DNA of 64,000 nucleotides from Amaurobius ferox. Taxonomy: Eukaryota; Arthropoda; Arachnida; Araneae; Amaurobiidae. The notes below the pieces were generated by a model that saw only the letters and a list, made by a program, of their open reading frames with translations, was not told where the DNA came from and ran no database searches. A program made the position numbers and the translations under genes. Below, one piece after another: positions 22,940-32,779 of the stretch (its first letter is position 1; every line of letters begins with the position of its first letter). The stretch lies in contig OX578147.1 of NCBI GenBank assembly GCA_951213105.1, positions 123,969,642-124,033,641 on the forward strand, in the 5' to 3' direction.

Positions 22940-23374
22940 CCCCCCCCACTCAAGTGCATACGTAGATATCCTAAAGAATACTAGAATATCTACGCGTGCA
23001 TAGTTCTTTCAAGTATATAAGGTCTAGGCTCAAGGACCGGCCACTATGACCCACTACTTGTTGCAGGTGTTGGTATCCCCTGCTAATCAACGCATAATAA
23101 GAATGAAACCCAAGGATACGATTGTTTGCAATAGGAGTGCAATTAAATGACTACGTGTTCTAAAATTAGTTGCACATGTTCCATGACTCAGTATCTCACA
23201 CGGTACAAGGCACATGGAATGCAAATACTATGACTAGAGATAAGATGTCTTACTTACAGTTCAGATGTTGATAATCACAGATAAAGGATTACCGACATCA
23301 ATCAATTTATGTTTGACCGGCTCCTGTAAGATAGAGCCTATAGCCGCACATAGGAGAGGGCAAGGGGGCACATT
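22940..23374. other. Less AT-rich unique stretch with hairpin
   Basis: Poly-C at about 22935-22947, then a 46-bp imperfect hairpin at 22955-23000 (arms TGCATACGTAGATATC and GATATCTACGCGTGCA-like, two mismatches). The rest shows no repeats or supported exon. Confidence 0.4.
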
Positions 23375-23414
23375 CCCTAGGGCACAGACTAATATAATAT
23401 TCGGTGCACTAGGG
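23375..23414. mobile_element. 24-bp micro element, near-perfect duplication
   Basis: Insert 23383-23406 begins CACAGACTAAT and ends ATATTCGGTG. Flanks CCCTAGGG and CACTAGGG match at 7 of 8 positions. Confidence 0.6.
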
Positions 23415-23532
23415 TATTCAAGATCACAAAGGCGGAATCAAGCTAGTTGATGTTGTACCTCATATCTTTGAGTTTGCCCCCCCCCCCCTCCCTTTGGAAA
23501 AAGTTATGTGGGCACCCACGAAGGAGATGATC

Positions 23533-23570
23533 GTCATAAGCACAAATTAGTAGTACTCTGTGGTAATAAA
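23533..23570. mobile_element. Possible 22-bp micro element
   Basis: Insert 23541-23562 begins CACAAATTAG and ends AGTACTCTGTG. Flanks GTCATAAG and GTAATAAA match at 6 of 8. A candidate family member only. Confidence 0.35.
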
Positions 23571-24044
23571 TACCATTGGATTTCTTATCTTTACGTATTT
23601 TGTTCAACTGGGAGTGCTTTTTTCATTATTATACAATAAAACCCTTTTTTAAAAAGATATTTTCCCTCCATTTCCCACGTGTTTCATTTCCCCCCATGTT
23701 AATCTATAGAAAAATAGTCTCTATCTCTAACTTGTCTAGCTCTTAGAAAAATCTCCCCCTGTTTTCTTGTCAAGTATACATGCTGTGAATGCTTGGGGTT
23801 CTTTTGATTTTTTCAAATCGATAAACAATTAGAAGTTAATTTATAAAGAATCTATTAACAATTATCTATTAATTAAGAATCTATAAACAATTAAGAAGAT
23901 AAAATTTCTAATATTTTTGTAAAATGAATGCAATACCTTTCGATATATATTCGAAATACTTATGACTATTTTACTGATTAAAAAGAAAAATAAAAGATTT
24001 CACATTTTAAAGCATTAATGATTGGCAAAAAACAGCAGTGGAAA
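23571..24044. other. Gene-free AT-rich stretch
   Basis: No gene or recognised repeat. Some short duplicated words (ATAAACAATTA, 23820-23890). Confidence 0.4.
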
Positions 24045-24365
24045 AAAATCTGATGTGCGCAGCACACGACTTTCCCTACAAACTCATTTTCTCTATGCCT
24101 TTAATGATTCTTTACATTGAGTTTTATTGCACAATTATTTGAAATTACACTGAATTTGTACTTTTTATTCAATGTTCGTTATTATTTGGTAACTGGGCGT
24201 ATTTTCAAAGGCGGAGTGGCAAAAATGCGAAAAAACTGAAATATCTCGAGAACGGATAGTCCTAGTGTAATGAGATTGGACTTATTTCCATCATCAAAAA
24301 TTATGTATAAAATAATCATTTAATTGATAAATTTGAGCATACGAGATATAATTTGAGCATCATTT
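24045..24365 (+). repeat. Dispersed repeat DR3, copy 2
   Basis: Starts AAAATCTGATGTGCGCAGCA and runs through TTGAAATTACACTGAATTTG and AAATATCTCGAGAACGGATA. Other copies: 13240-13730 (same strand); 29760-29992 and 49065-49215 (opposite strand); a short one near 62650-62690. Confidence 0.7.
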
Positions 24366-24424
24366 CAGATTTTGACGATTTTTGATGGGATATTTTACAA
24401 AAATAAAAAATAAAGGGCAGATAA

Positions 24425-24765
24425 TTTTTTCCCGAATCATACCAAAACCTAATCGGCACCAGGGTAATCCACAAGTGACTTATCTACCAAATTGTGTGAA
24501 ATTTGGTTAATTAGATTTTTAGATAGAGTGGATACATACGTTTTGTGTGGGCCATTTCGAAAAAAAAGGTGGGTTCTTTGATTTTGAATCGTACCGAAAC
24601 CTAATCGGCACCAAGATCATACTCAAGCGAGTTCTCTATAAAATTGGGTCCATTAGTTTTTTAATTAGAGTGGGTAAATGCATTGCATAGTACTTTCCAA
24701 TACCTTCCCTATACATTCCAATACTTTCCCTATACATTACCATGTATTGCAGAGAAAGTAAAAAA
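24425..24765. repeat. Tandem ~145-bp repeat and CA-hairpin end
   Basis: Two units keyed on CGTACCGAAACCTAATCGGC-like words (about 24436 and 24590), each followed by ATAGAGTGG or TTAGAGTGG. Then CTTTCCCTATACATTACCATG, an end of the CA-hairpin repeat, at about 24700-24760. Confidence 0.55.
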
Positions 24766-24769
24766 AAAA

Positions 24770-25263
24770 AAAAACAGCTGGAGGTTAGGAATTTTTTTTT
24801 AATAGGGTGACATGAAAAAATAAATAGATTGAGCCGCAGGAGGAGATCACCCAGGGGTGTGTGTGTGTGTGTGTGTAAGGAGGAGAATCCCTTTTATCTC
24901 AGGAATGTTTGAAATCCGTTCCTGGAAAATAGCTGCAGAATGGATAATGACCCTTGACGGAATTACCTTCTAATGACAAGTTATTTTTCTTGCAAACTTA
25001 AATTCTACAAGATAACAACTGAAATTCTACACAGACAAACTTAAATTCTACACAGACATCCGCATACGTTGTATCCAGGTGCAATGAAATCAAGGGTAGT
25101 ATTTGACAAAGGAACAGCTCTCTGCTACTCACTGGAACATGCATTTCTTGACAGTGGGATGAACTTTACCACAAAGGGAAAACGCACAGATAACAATTAG
25201 AGAATATTCTATAATGACACGGACTCATTCTAAGCCTCGATCAAGGTACTTTAAACATCGATC
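24770..25263. other. Gene-free stretch
   Basis: Contains a TG microsatellite (24857-24876) and a short duplication of AAATTCTACACAGACA (25022-25062). No gene seen. Confidence 0.4.
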
Positions 25264-25294
25264 AGATCTGGCACTATTAGTCTGTGAGATCTGG
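25264..25294. mobile_element. 15-bp micro element with 8-bp duplication
   Basis: CACTATTAGTCTGTG (25272-25286) sits between perfect direct repeats AGATCTGG (25264-25271, 25287-25294). It is the shortest member of the family, essentially one complete end plus a CAC stub. Confidence 0.65.
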
Positions 25295-25939
25295 TGCCTC
25301 GACCAGAATTAGGGGACAGGGTTAGCAATGCCTGAACCTGAAGAAATTCGGGATCGGGATTCAGACTAAATATTTGTTTTCTAGTTAGTATGCATATATT
25401 TTGCAAAATAGTTGAAGAGAGTTTGCAATTGCAAAATAGTTAGAAATGCATTTTTGGCGAATTTTTGTATAACAAAAATGTTTAATGTGCATACACGGAT
25501 TTAAAAATCTAGTATTTATGTATATCAAGGACAGAAACAAATACTCTTTAAAAAATTAGGTTACAACTTTATTCTAATAAGTTTTATTTTGATTCAAGGC
25601 ATGCATATTTCGGGGCATATGAGAAAAACCCTCATATCCCCACATCGAAGATAACGAATTTGAGAATAGATTTTGGGGAAGAGGCATTCATTTACGCATT
25701 AGATGTTGGTAAAAAATAGACTGAGCATTGATAGACGAACGTCACAACTTGGATGAAAAGAATCCCAGGTATAGTAGCTGAAATCCATGAAAGTGCAGTC
25801 AAATCTAAAACTGGTATTGTAGTGGATTTCTCTTCAAACAAGATCAATATCGCATATTCAAAATGGGATCTCATAGGGGGGGGGGGTGATACTCTTAACA
25901 GAATACTGCCTGGATGATATATACTACCACCGAGATTCT

Positions 25940-26507
25940 GTTGAGTGGTCTAATAGCAATAGGAAAACGATTGCGTTTAAAATTAATAGGGTTCCAGTAT
26001 TCACTAAGTCGAAAGCCCAGGCCAACCGACTCGTCCGAAGACTAAGAGTAGCAAAATGGAAGGCCGGAGTATTCACTAAGTGTAATAATCGCACAAAATT
26101 TCATTTGAAACACTTCAATCGTTCGTGAAATATCGCATCCACAAACACACTGACATACACACTCACACACATGGACGCACATTTACACGAACACACATAC
26201 ACACTCACACTAAGATACACACACACACACACACACATTCAAACTAAAATACATACACACACACTCACACTGAGATACATACACACACACTCACACTGAG
26301 ATACATAAACACACACACACTCACACTAAAATACATACACACATACTCACACTAAGATACATACACACACTCACTCTAAGATACACACATCATTCCCAAA
26401 ATTCAGGGATGCTTGAAATGTGTTCTTTCTTCGAAAACTTGAATTCAAATATTCGACCCCGTCCCAATACTTTCTCTATACATTATGCTATGTGTGTAGG
26501 GGAAACA
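25940..26507 (+). repeat. CA-hairpin repeat, copy 4, with expanded array
   Basis: Same order of blocks as 2740-3122, but with a 59-60-bp insertion at 26009-26068 and a much longer compound microsatellite (about 26148-26393) built of ACACACTCACACTGAGATAC-like units of about 30 bp. Ends with CTTTCTCTATACATTATGC at about 26471-26489. Confidence 0.75.
25996..26081 (+). mobile_element. 59-bp insertion, copy A, with 14-bp duplication
   Basis: AGTATTCACTAAGT occurs at 25996-26009 and 26068-26081. The intervening insert starts TCGAAAGCCCAGGCC, contains CCGACTCGTCCGAAGACT and ends GGAAGGCCGG. The sister repeat at about 2868-2890 reads straight through this position (CCAGTATTCACGGATTG), so it is the empty site. 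Confidence 0.8.
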
Positions 26508-27109
26508 AACATGACACAGGAGTTCGATTTCTGTTAGTTATTAACAGTTTTCATTTTATTATTTTAAAACTCAATATTATCCACTCATAACGGGAGCAGG
26601 GTTATCTCACCTTAAGTGGGACCCCTACGCCAAAATTTGTTTGGACGCCCACTAGACAAGATAAAGGAAATTGCTAAGATTAGTAATTATCTATATTTTT
26701 CATTTTCGCTCTTCATAGCTCTTTTTGTACATATAAAACAGAAGTATAACAAATATGATAACAATAATATGAAAATAATATACACTAACAGATATAATCT
26801 GCATTATCCGGGAAATGTTAAAAAAATGAAGGGGAAGGGGGGTATTTTTTGCATAGTATTTTAAACCCAGAGCAGCTCACCTGGTATTTTCCTGTTTTTC
26901 TAATAGATTTTAATCATAACTTCTTTTATGTAGTAATTTATTGGATTTATATCCCGTTATTTCCCGTGAATTACTAATCAGAATAAATCCTTGACTCCCA
27001 AAATATCTAAATTTGAAAAAGAAAAAAAAATGTGTCCAGATTTTCCCGATTTCAAGAAGTTCTTTGGATCACGCAGTGAGTGCAACAACGTCACTGTAAA
27101 CCAAACTCT
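26508..27109. other. Gene-free AT-rich stretch
   Basis: The frames at 26616-26864 and 26991-27191 are not recognised and carry no homology or splice support. Confidence 0.35.
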
Positions 27110-27260
27110 TCAGTTTTTCGATTTAAACTGTGCTAGATATTTAATATCACAGTCAAAGGAAAATAATTTGAGCTGCGAGTTTACATTTTGAACAAACTGG
27201 CAGGAGCAGGACCACCAATTTTTGCAGGAAAGATGGAGCTCCCCCCCCCCCTTTCTTTTC
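27110..27260. repeat. Relative of the 12.2-12.8-kb repeat
   Basis: GAGCTGCGAGTTTACATTTTG, broken here after GAGCTGC, with ACCACCAATTTTTGCAGG and ATGGAGCTC parallels the words around 12398-12490. A poly-C run (about 27241-27252) follows. Confidence 0.5.
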
Positions 27261-28839
27261 CTTAAATTTCGATCTGAAAAAAAGATCCATAAGGAAACCA
27301 AAAATTATAAAAAATAATTATTCATTGTGTGATTCACCAGTAAGTCAGCCAGTCAGTCTAATTCCGTTGTATGATTTAGCAAGAAAAAATAAATTAAGAA
27401 AATTCTAATATGTATAAATTTTTCGAACACAATTACAAGATAATAGTTTTTTTTTTTTTAATTTATATAGATTAAGTCTTACGTGTATGTAAAGTTTCAA
27501 GTTTTTACCTTCAGCAGCATGGGCTGTGGAAGTGTATCTTATTCAGTCAGTCTCACTCGGCTGCATGATATAGATGATTTTTTTTAAACTTTTTTTGAAT
27601 CATTTAACTTTAATCTCTTCTAAATTCATTTCACTTTTAACTTTTTTAAACATAAATCTTGCCTTGCCCGGACAAGTCGGAAATGTTAACCTCCTGACTG
27701 GGTTAACTGCCCCAATGAGAGATGAAGAAGATATTGGATATGAAATTTTACTTATATTTGGATATGGAACTATTTAAAGGAATACTAATTCCCTTTTTTT
27801 TTCATTTTTAAGACTTGTGAAGAAAAAGTGTTATTGTACCACTGTAAGTAAATTTTATTCCTTTCTATACAAAAACATCTGTATCACCGTGAGTCTTGAA
27901 ATTCAGTATTGTTAAAAACTGCTTCTATGATAATTCGCACGGGGGGGGGGGGGAAACAAAACAAAACAAAAACAGATAACACCGTGGAGAAAGAAGGATG
28001 ACATATTGGGGTGGGGTTTGCCAAATTCATTATTATTTAAGAACTACCTCTATAACAATTCGCATCAGATTAAAAACTGATAACACCATGAGGAGGGGGG
28101 AAAGGATAACACCAGGGACACTATACAGGGGGAGGAGGTGCATGGCCTTTCTCCCCTAATCATACAGATTTTTATTGGAGGAAAATATAATTAAAGAACA
28201 ATCATTTCTCCTTAAAACCCATAACGTTTATTTACAACTCTTTAAATTATAAGAAATTAAAAGGATTGCGATATATAAAGGGAAGGGGCGGGGGGCGGAA
28301 AACAAAGTAGTACATCTTTTATTTAATAACAACTTTATGTGCAAAGCTCACTGGTTTCGAGTTTGTCCCTTTAAATACTAATACTACTAATACAATACAC
28401 GTACATTTTCGATAACAGATTAAATATTCAGATATTTGTTCGAAGAAAATGATAATGCATTTATGTAAATTTGTTATTTAGTATAAGAATATTAGTGCAT
28501 TTACAATATATATATATATATATATATAATAACAGCATCCCAGAATAAGTTCAGAACTAAGCAATTTAACTATCAACACGCTAGTGTGCTTTTTAGGCTG
28601 AAAATATTATATAATATTTTAGTATTTTGGGTATGTTAGCTTGTAATTTTTGGTGTATAATGATTTACATTGATGCAATGCGTCAATTTTTTTATTTAGT
28701 TTATGATTGCATGAATTAAATATATATCTGTGTTTATTTATTTAAAGTTAAACATATTACAGATAAAAGTATTTTTAAATTCTGATCATGTTTATAGTTT
28801 AAAAAATTCTAAAAGTACAGTTCCGTAATTTTTTTTCTT
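27261..28839. other. Gene-free stretch with simple repeats
   Basis: Includes a poly-G run (about 27941-27953), a partially duplicated segment (ATAATTCGCACG at about 27930 and ACAATTCGCATC at about 28056, each followed by GATAACACC), a TA microsatellite (28508-28528) and a 20-bp perfect AT palindrome (AAAATATTATATAATATTTT, about 28602-28621). No gene. Confidence 0.45.
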
Positions 28840-29217
28840 GGCCGCATTAACATAAAATCGCCAATTGAGCGATAGTCACCAAATCTAGCAGTCGAGCTTT
28901 TTACACATCATAGCTGAGATGGTTGTCTCCTCGAACGTTAGTGTCTATGCGAAATTCTATGCTAACGATGTTGCCATAGGTTCCTATGGGAGAGTGAACT
29001 TTCTGAATATAGTATAAAAAAAAGTCCGGCTCCCATGAGTTGGCAGTTGACCTTGGATAAGTCCATTTCGTTATAGGGAAGAAGGCTGGCAACACAGACG
29101 ATCTGTGCACTACAGTGAAAGGGTTGTCAAACGCAGAAACCTGTTTGGCGATCGCATTTTCTGCGCGTATTTCGCCAATTGTTTGGAATTTAGAATAATT
29201 GGAATGCTTTACTAGCA
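28840..29217. other. Less AT-rich stretch of unknown nature
   Basis: A minus frame of 105 codons (28901-29218) is open but unlike any family I know. The stretch lies immediately upstream of the transposase tail and may be non-coding remnant of the same element. Words such as TCGCCAATTG recur at both ends (about 28858 and 29171). Confidence 0.3.
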
Positions 29218-29462
29218 TTGCGCTTGCGACTAAGAAAATGTCCCCATCCGACAGCCCTTGCCAGCATTACAAAGCAGTGGATTAAATATTGTGAGCACAC
29301 AGTAAAAGTTCAAAATAAATATTGGGAAATTGACAATTTAGTGGAAGAAACCATAGAAGTTTTGTGGTGGGTGCCGACTCCTCTTCAGAACATGACTCAG
29401 AGGCAACTGAAAGTATAGAATCAGATTTCGAGAATGGCGACAGCGATACAATTTTTTAATTG
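29218..29462 (+). pseudogene. Transposase C-terminal tail, frameshifted
   Basis: The first frame reads ALASITKQWIKYCEHTVKV, then QNKYWEIDNLVEETIEVL. After a one-base shift near 29365-29370 the frame continues VGADSSSEHDSEATESIESD and ends GDSDTIF at a stop near 29458. A helical segment with HxxxxxxxYWxxD followed by an acidic serine-rich tail is typical of the end of several DDE transposases (Tc1/pogo-like and others). I cannot place the superfamily. Nothing of the catalytic core is seen upstream. A 245-bp scrap. Confidence 0.45.
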
Positions 29463-29755
29463 GAATTAACAAATATTAATACTTTATGAAATATGTAACT
29501 GTATAAAACGTGATTCATAGAACTTACTGAAATGATTTTCAATGGCAGCAAAAGTATTTGGATTGAAGCGTTTTCTTTGTATTTTATAGAAATTAAACAG
29601 AGTTATATAAAAAGTAAAATATATAATGATAAAAATATAAAGATGTGTGTATGTCAAGGTATTTTTTTCCCTTTTATAGATGGATCAAGGGTCTTTCCTA
29701 AAGAAAATGTCTTATTACACAAGCGAGCAACCCATAAACTGCGGGGAGGGGGGGG
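29463..29755. other. Gene-free AT-rich stretch
   Basis: A plus frame (29532-29792) runs into a poly-G tract (29747-29759). No support for a gene. Confidence 0.35.
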
Positions 29756-29759
29756 GGGG

Positions 29760-29992
29760 GAATCTCATCCAACAAATTTTTGGAACTTTTAAACACAGCT
29801 TTTCAGTAATTTTGAAAAGTTTCCCGGAAAAAAATTGAATTAAAACTGAAATTTTAGTGTAATTTCAAATAATTATTCGTGCTAGTTTGTGCATATAAAC
29901 TCAATTTAATAAATTATGAAATAAATAAAGAAAATAAATATGAATCTGTAGGGAAGGCATGTGCTGTCCACATCAGATTTTTCTTTTTAGGA
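29760..29992 (-). repeat. Dispersed repeat DR3, copy 3, reversed
   Basis: TTAGTGTAATTTCAAATAAT, then AATCTGTAGGGAAGGCATGT and GTGCTGTCCACATCAGATTT mirror 24045-24365. Confidence 0.65.
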
Positions 29993-30598
29993 GATGAATA
30001 ATTCATTCATACGCACGAAGCGCATTGTGCATTTCTCTTAAATAAAATAGTTTTAAGTTACAAGAAAAGTATTACAACCGAACTCTTCAATTTTAACAAA
30101 ACATTTACGACCATTATTGTTTTATTATAATATAATTTTAATCATTATGAAAACATTTCCACCACATCCCAACACTAACACTGAATGTACTTATACATAT
30201 AAAGCTCTTTATCGTTCTGCATAAATCATTTTCGTACTGCACAAATTGTGCATTATTAATACTGGAAACCCGTTCTTCCTAGTACGTTTCTACCTGTCAT
30301 TGAATTTAACTAATGGACTCGTTCAAAATCACGTGACCCAAATACCTTCTCGTTGGAGTCGAACTATTTTCTGGACTCAAAGAATCGCTTCTTGAGTGCC
30401 TAGCAAAGCTCTAAATGGCTTGCTTTAAACTCCGATCGAAAAAACGGTTTACGAAAATCCTAGAAAAGACTTTTAATGTAGTAGGGATCCCGTGGGATCG
30501 TAGCGGTGCACGTTGGACTGAATTGGGACAAGTCCCAACTAGGTCCTCGTGCCCCTTGAATAGGAAGATGGAGCAATATCTCCGAGAAATAAAGGAAC
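29993..30598. other. Gene-free stretch, partly less AT-rich
   Basis: A plus frame at 30415-30606 (63 codons, MACFKLRSKKRFTKI...) is not recognised. It contains short perfect palindromes GATCCCGTGGGATC and TTGGGACAAGTCCCAA (about 30486-30545). A CACGTG E-box lies at about 30331. Confidence 0.35.
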
Positions 30599-30715
30599 AT
30601 TTGTAACACAGAATACTATATTCACAGAATACTATATTAGTATATTAGTATACTATACAGACTATATTAGTATACTATACAGGATACTATATATATAATA
30701 GTCTGTGATTTGTAA
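30599..30715. mobile_element. 101-bp micro element with 8-bp duplication
   Basis: Insert 30607-30707 begins CACAGAATACTATATT, repeats that word again at about 30623, and ends ATAATAGTCTGTG. Perfect direct repeats ATTTGTAA at 30599-30606 and 30708-30715. The interior consists of reiterated ACTATATTAGTATACTATAC-type pieces. Confidence 0.8.
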
Positions 30716-30719
30716 TAAC

Positions 30720-31130
30720 GGGGTGAGTTCAGGGAACTCTGCCTTGGGTCGGCGAGCAACGTGCAGGCGGGGCAAAGGGAGAGGGGCAAAGAAGCCGGCG
30801 GGAGGGGATATAGACTGGACCAATAAGAAAACAGAAAGCAGTTCTAGCAACTGGGAAAAAAAAAGGGAACTATATTCTGTGGTCACCGTGACGTCGCGAC
30901 GAAGGGGACAGTTCCAAGTTTAACCAATTTATCGTCTAGTTCCAACTCACCAATGGACAGGCTTTATCGTACAGTTGATGGTTCCTTGACAAATCCGGTA
31001 TCTGTGGTTGTAGTCGCTGGCCAATGCTAGCAAACATTTTCCAGGTATAGAACCCGCCCCCCACCCTTTGGTTTAGCCGTTAACTACTATATATATCCTC
31101 TTACGCGGTGTGTTGCACTTGCGTACTCCT
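30720..31130 (+). promoter_or_regulatory. Promoter-like GC-richer stretch
   Basis: The least AT-rich part of the window. A GGCGGGGC box at about 30767 and TGACGTC (CRE-like, about 30888). GCCAATG at about 31021, CCGCCCCCCACC at about 31058 and TATATATA at about 31089 are in promoter-like order on the plus strand. No transcript or first exon can be shown downstream; the pogo element starts at 31390. This is motif matching only. Confidence 0.2.
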
Positions 31131-31389
31131 GTATCTTTCCTGCTTTTTTTTGGACTTTTCCTGCTTCGGACATGGCGTCCGCCGATTTATTGCAGACCAA
31201 CTGATGCACCATTCCGCCTGATATTGGGATAATTATTTAATACATCGATGTTTTATGACTTGCCAAGGTTTCGTCTCAATGAAATGCGAGATAAGTGATG
31301 ATGTGGTTTTAAGCGAGCAACCTGTATAAAAGGTAAATTTTTTATTTGAAAATTTTTTGATTTTTTTGTAAATTTTTAATTTGAATTGT

Positions 31390-32777
31390 CTTGAAGGGCG
31401 GTCCTCGACTTTCGCACATAATTGGTTCCTGAAGATATGTGCGAATGTTAAATGTTCGAAAGTAGAGGAGTGTAAAAAAAACATCAAAAATTGTATTTTA
31501 AAATATTTATTTATATATTAATATTTATATATTATTTATATATTAATATTTATTTATATTTAAAATAAATAAAATATTTATTTATTTTAAAATATTTATC
31601 AATATACATAATTAAGTTAATGAGGCGTAAGTGTTTTCAGGTGTGTTTTTTATAGACTTGCCAAGAGTTAGTTGAATACCACCCTTTTTTTTTCTTGAGT
31701 TTTCTATAACATGCTGTGTCTTTCTCAATCGCCATACGTACTTGAGATATACGTTCTTTATTGGGATCACATTCTTCCAAGATAGTCAAAAATTTGTCAA
31801 GATGAATGAAGGCTTCATTCATATTTTTAATTGTCGAAGTCTTGACGATTTTATCAGCTTCTTCTTTCTCACTTTCATTGTGTATTTCATTTAAATCTTG
31901 TTGCTCATTTGACAGAGGTGCTGGGTGAGATTCAATTAACTCATTAACATCTTCGTTGTTGATGCCCAAGTTTAGTTCATTCATTAGGATAATTATTTCA
32001 ACTGTGATAGTTTCCGGAGTTTCTTCAGAATTTATAAAATCACTCATCATTTGTGGGCATAATTGTTTCCAGGAACCTTTCATTGTTAACTCTTTATTTC
32101 AGTCCACGAGTCTCCAATATTATTTATTGCGTTTCATATATTATAGTTCTTCCAAAAATCTCTTAATGTAGTCCCACCCTTAATGTAGTCAGTTCATTAG
32201 ATGGCTCGATTCATTATTGTCCTCATATAATATCGTTTAAACGTAGCTAACACTGTTTGGTCCATAGGCTGTATGAGGCAGGCAGTATTGGGAGGAAGAA
32301 ACACAACATTGATTTCCGGATATAAATTCTGCAGATATTTTGGGTGTCCTGGATCATTGTCTTAAGATTAATAATGCTTTAAGTTGTAAATTTTTATCTT
32401 TACAATATTGCTTAACTGCCGGCACGAAATAAAGTGAACCAATATTTAAATATTAACGTAGTAACCCAGGCTTTTTGATTTGATTTCAAAATGACTAGAA
32501 GCAATTATCTTTCCATTTCAATGCCCTGGGATTTTCTGCTTGATAACATTGGCCTCAATTTTAAACCACCAGCTAAGTTTCCACCAAGAAGCAATGTCAA
32601 TCGGATTTTAGAATGCTTATGTCCAGGGGCAACTGATTCTTTCTTCGATAAGAATGCACGAATAGGCATCATCTTTATCTGCATCAGCCGATTCTCCAGT
32701 GAATTCAATATCATGTAAAGAATATTGACAAAAATCTTTAAAAATGTGCGAATTGCGCGAAAGTTGAGGGCTGCCTG
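31390..32777 (-). mobile_element. Pogo/Tigger-type DNA transposon, decayed
   Basis: Right TIR: complement of CAGGCAGCCCTCAACTTTCG, ending at 32777 next to TA (32778-32779), the expected TA target. Left TIR is an eroded match, GGGCGGTCCTCGACTTTCGC at about 31395-31414. About 1.4 kb, the length expected for an internally deleted Tigger-like element. The transposase remnant lies inside in the minus orientation. Confidence 0.75.
31637..32720 (-). pseudogene. Pogo/Tigger transposase remnant
   Basis: Minus-strand pieces in the correct order for a jerky/Tigger DDE transposase. The segment ESVAPGHKHSKIRLTLLLGG with NLAGGLKLRPML (32505-32650) corresponds to the conserved RLTLLLGGNAAGDFKLKPLL block. 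Another piece near 32360 reads as a degraded DNAPGHP-like block. LRDFWKNYNI and NAINNIGDSWTEI follow (32090-32165). A 148-codon frame (31637-32083) then reads MKGSWKQLCPQMMSDF, DVNELIESHPAPLSNEQQDL and MNEAFIHLDKFLTILEECDP, then KDTACYRKLKKKKGWYST. The last part is the typical Tigger C-terminus (ELLESH, EAF, DPNxER, CYR). Several stops and frameshifts; the N-terminal HTH/CENP-B part is missing. Non-functional. Confidence 0.85.
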
Positions 32778-32779
32778 TA

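Noticed and set aside
26148..26393. Possible repeat-rich coding or minisatellite gene
   Set aside because: It is a compound CA microsatellite inside a known dispersed repeat.
29094..29112. CACAGACGATCTGTG palindrome, like a micro element
   Set aside because: Flanks GCTGGCAA and CACTACAG do not match, so there is no target duplication.
30415..30606. 63-codon plus-strand ORF ending at a micro-element duplication
   Set aside because: No homology or splice evidence, and the stop codon is part of the ATTTGTAA target duplication.
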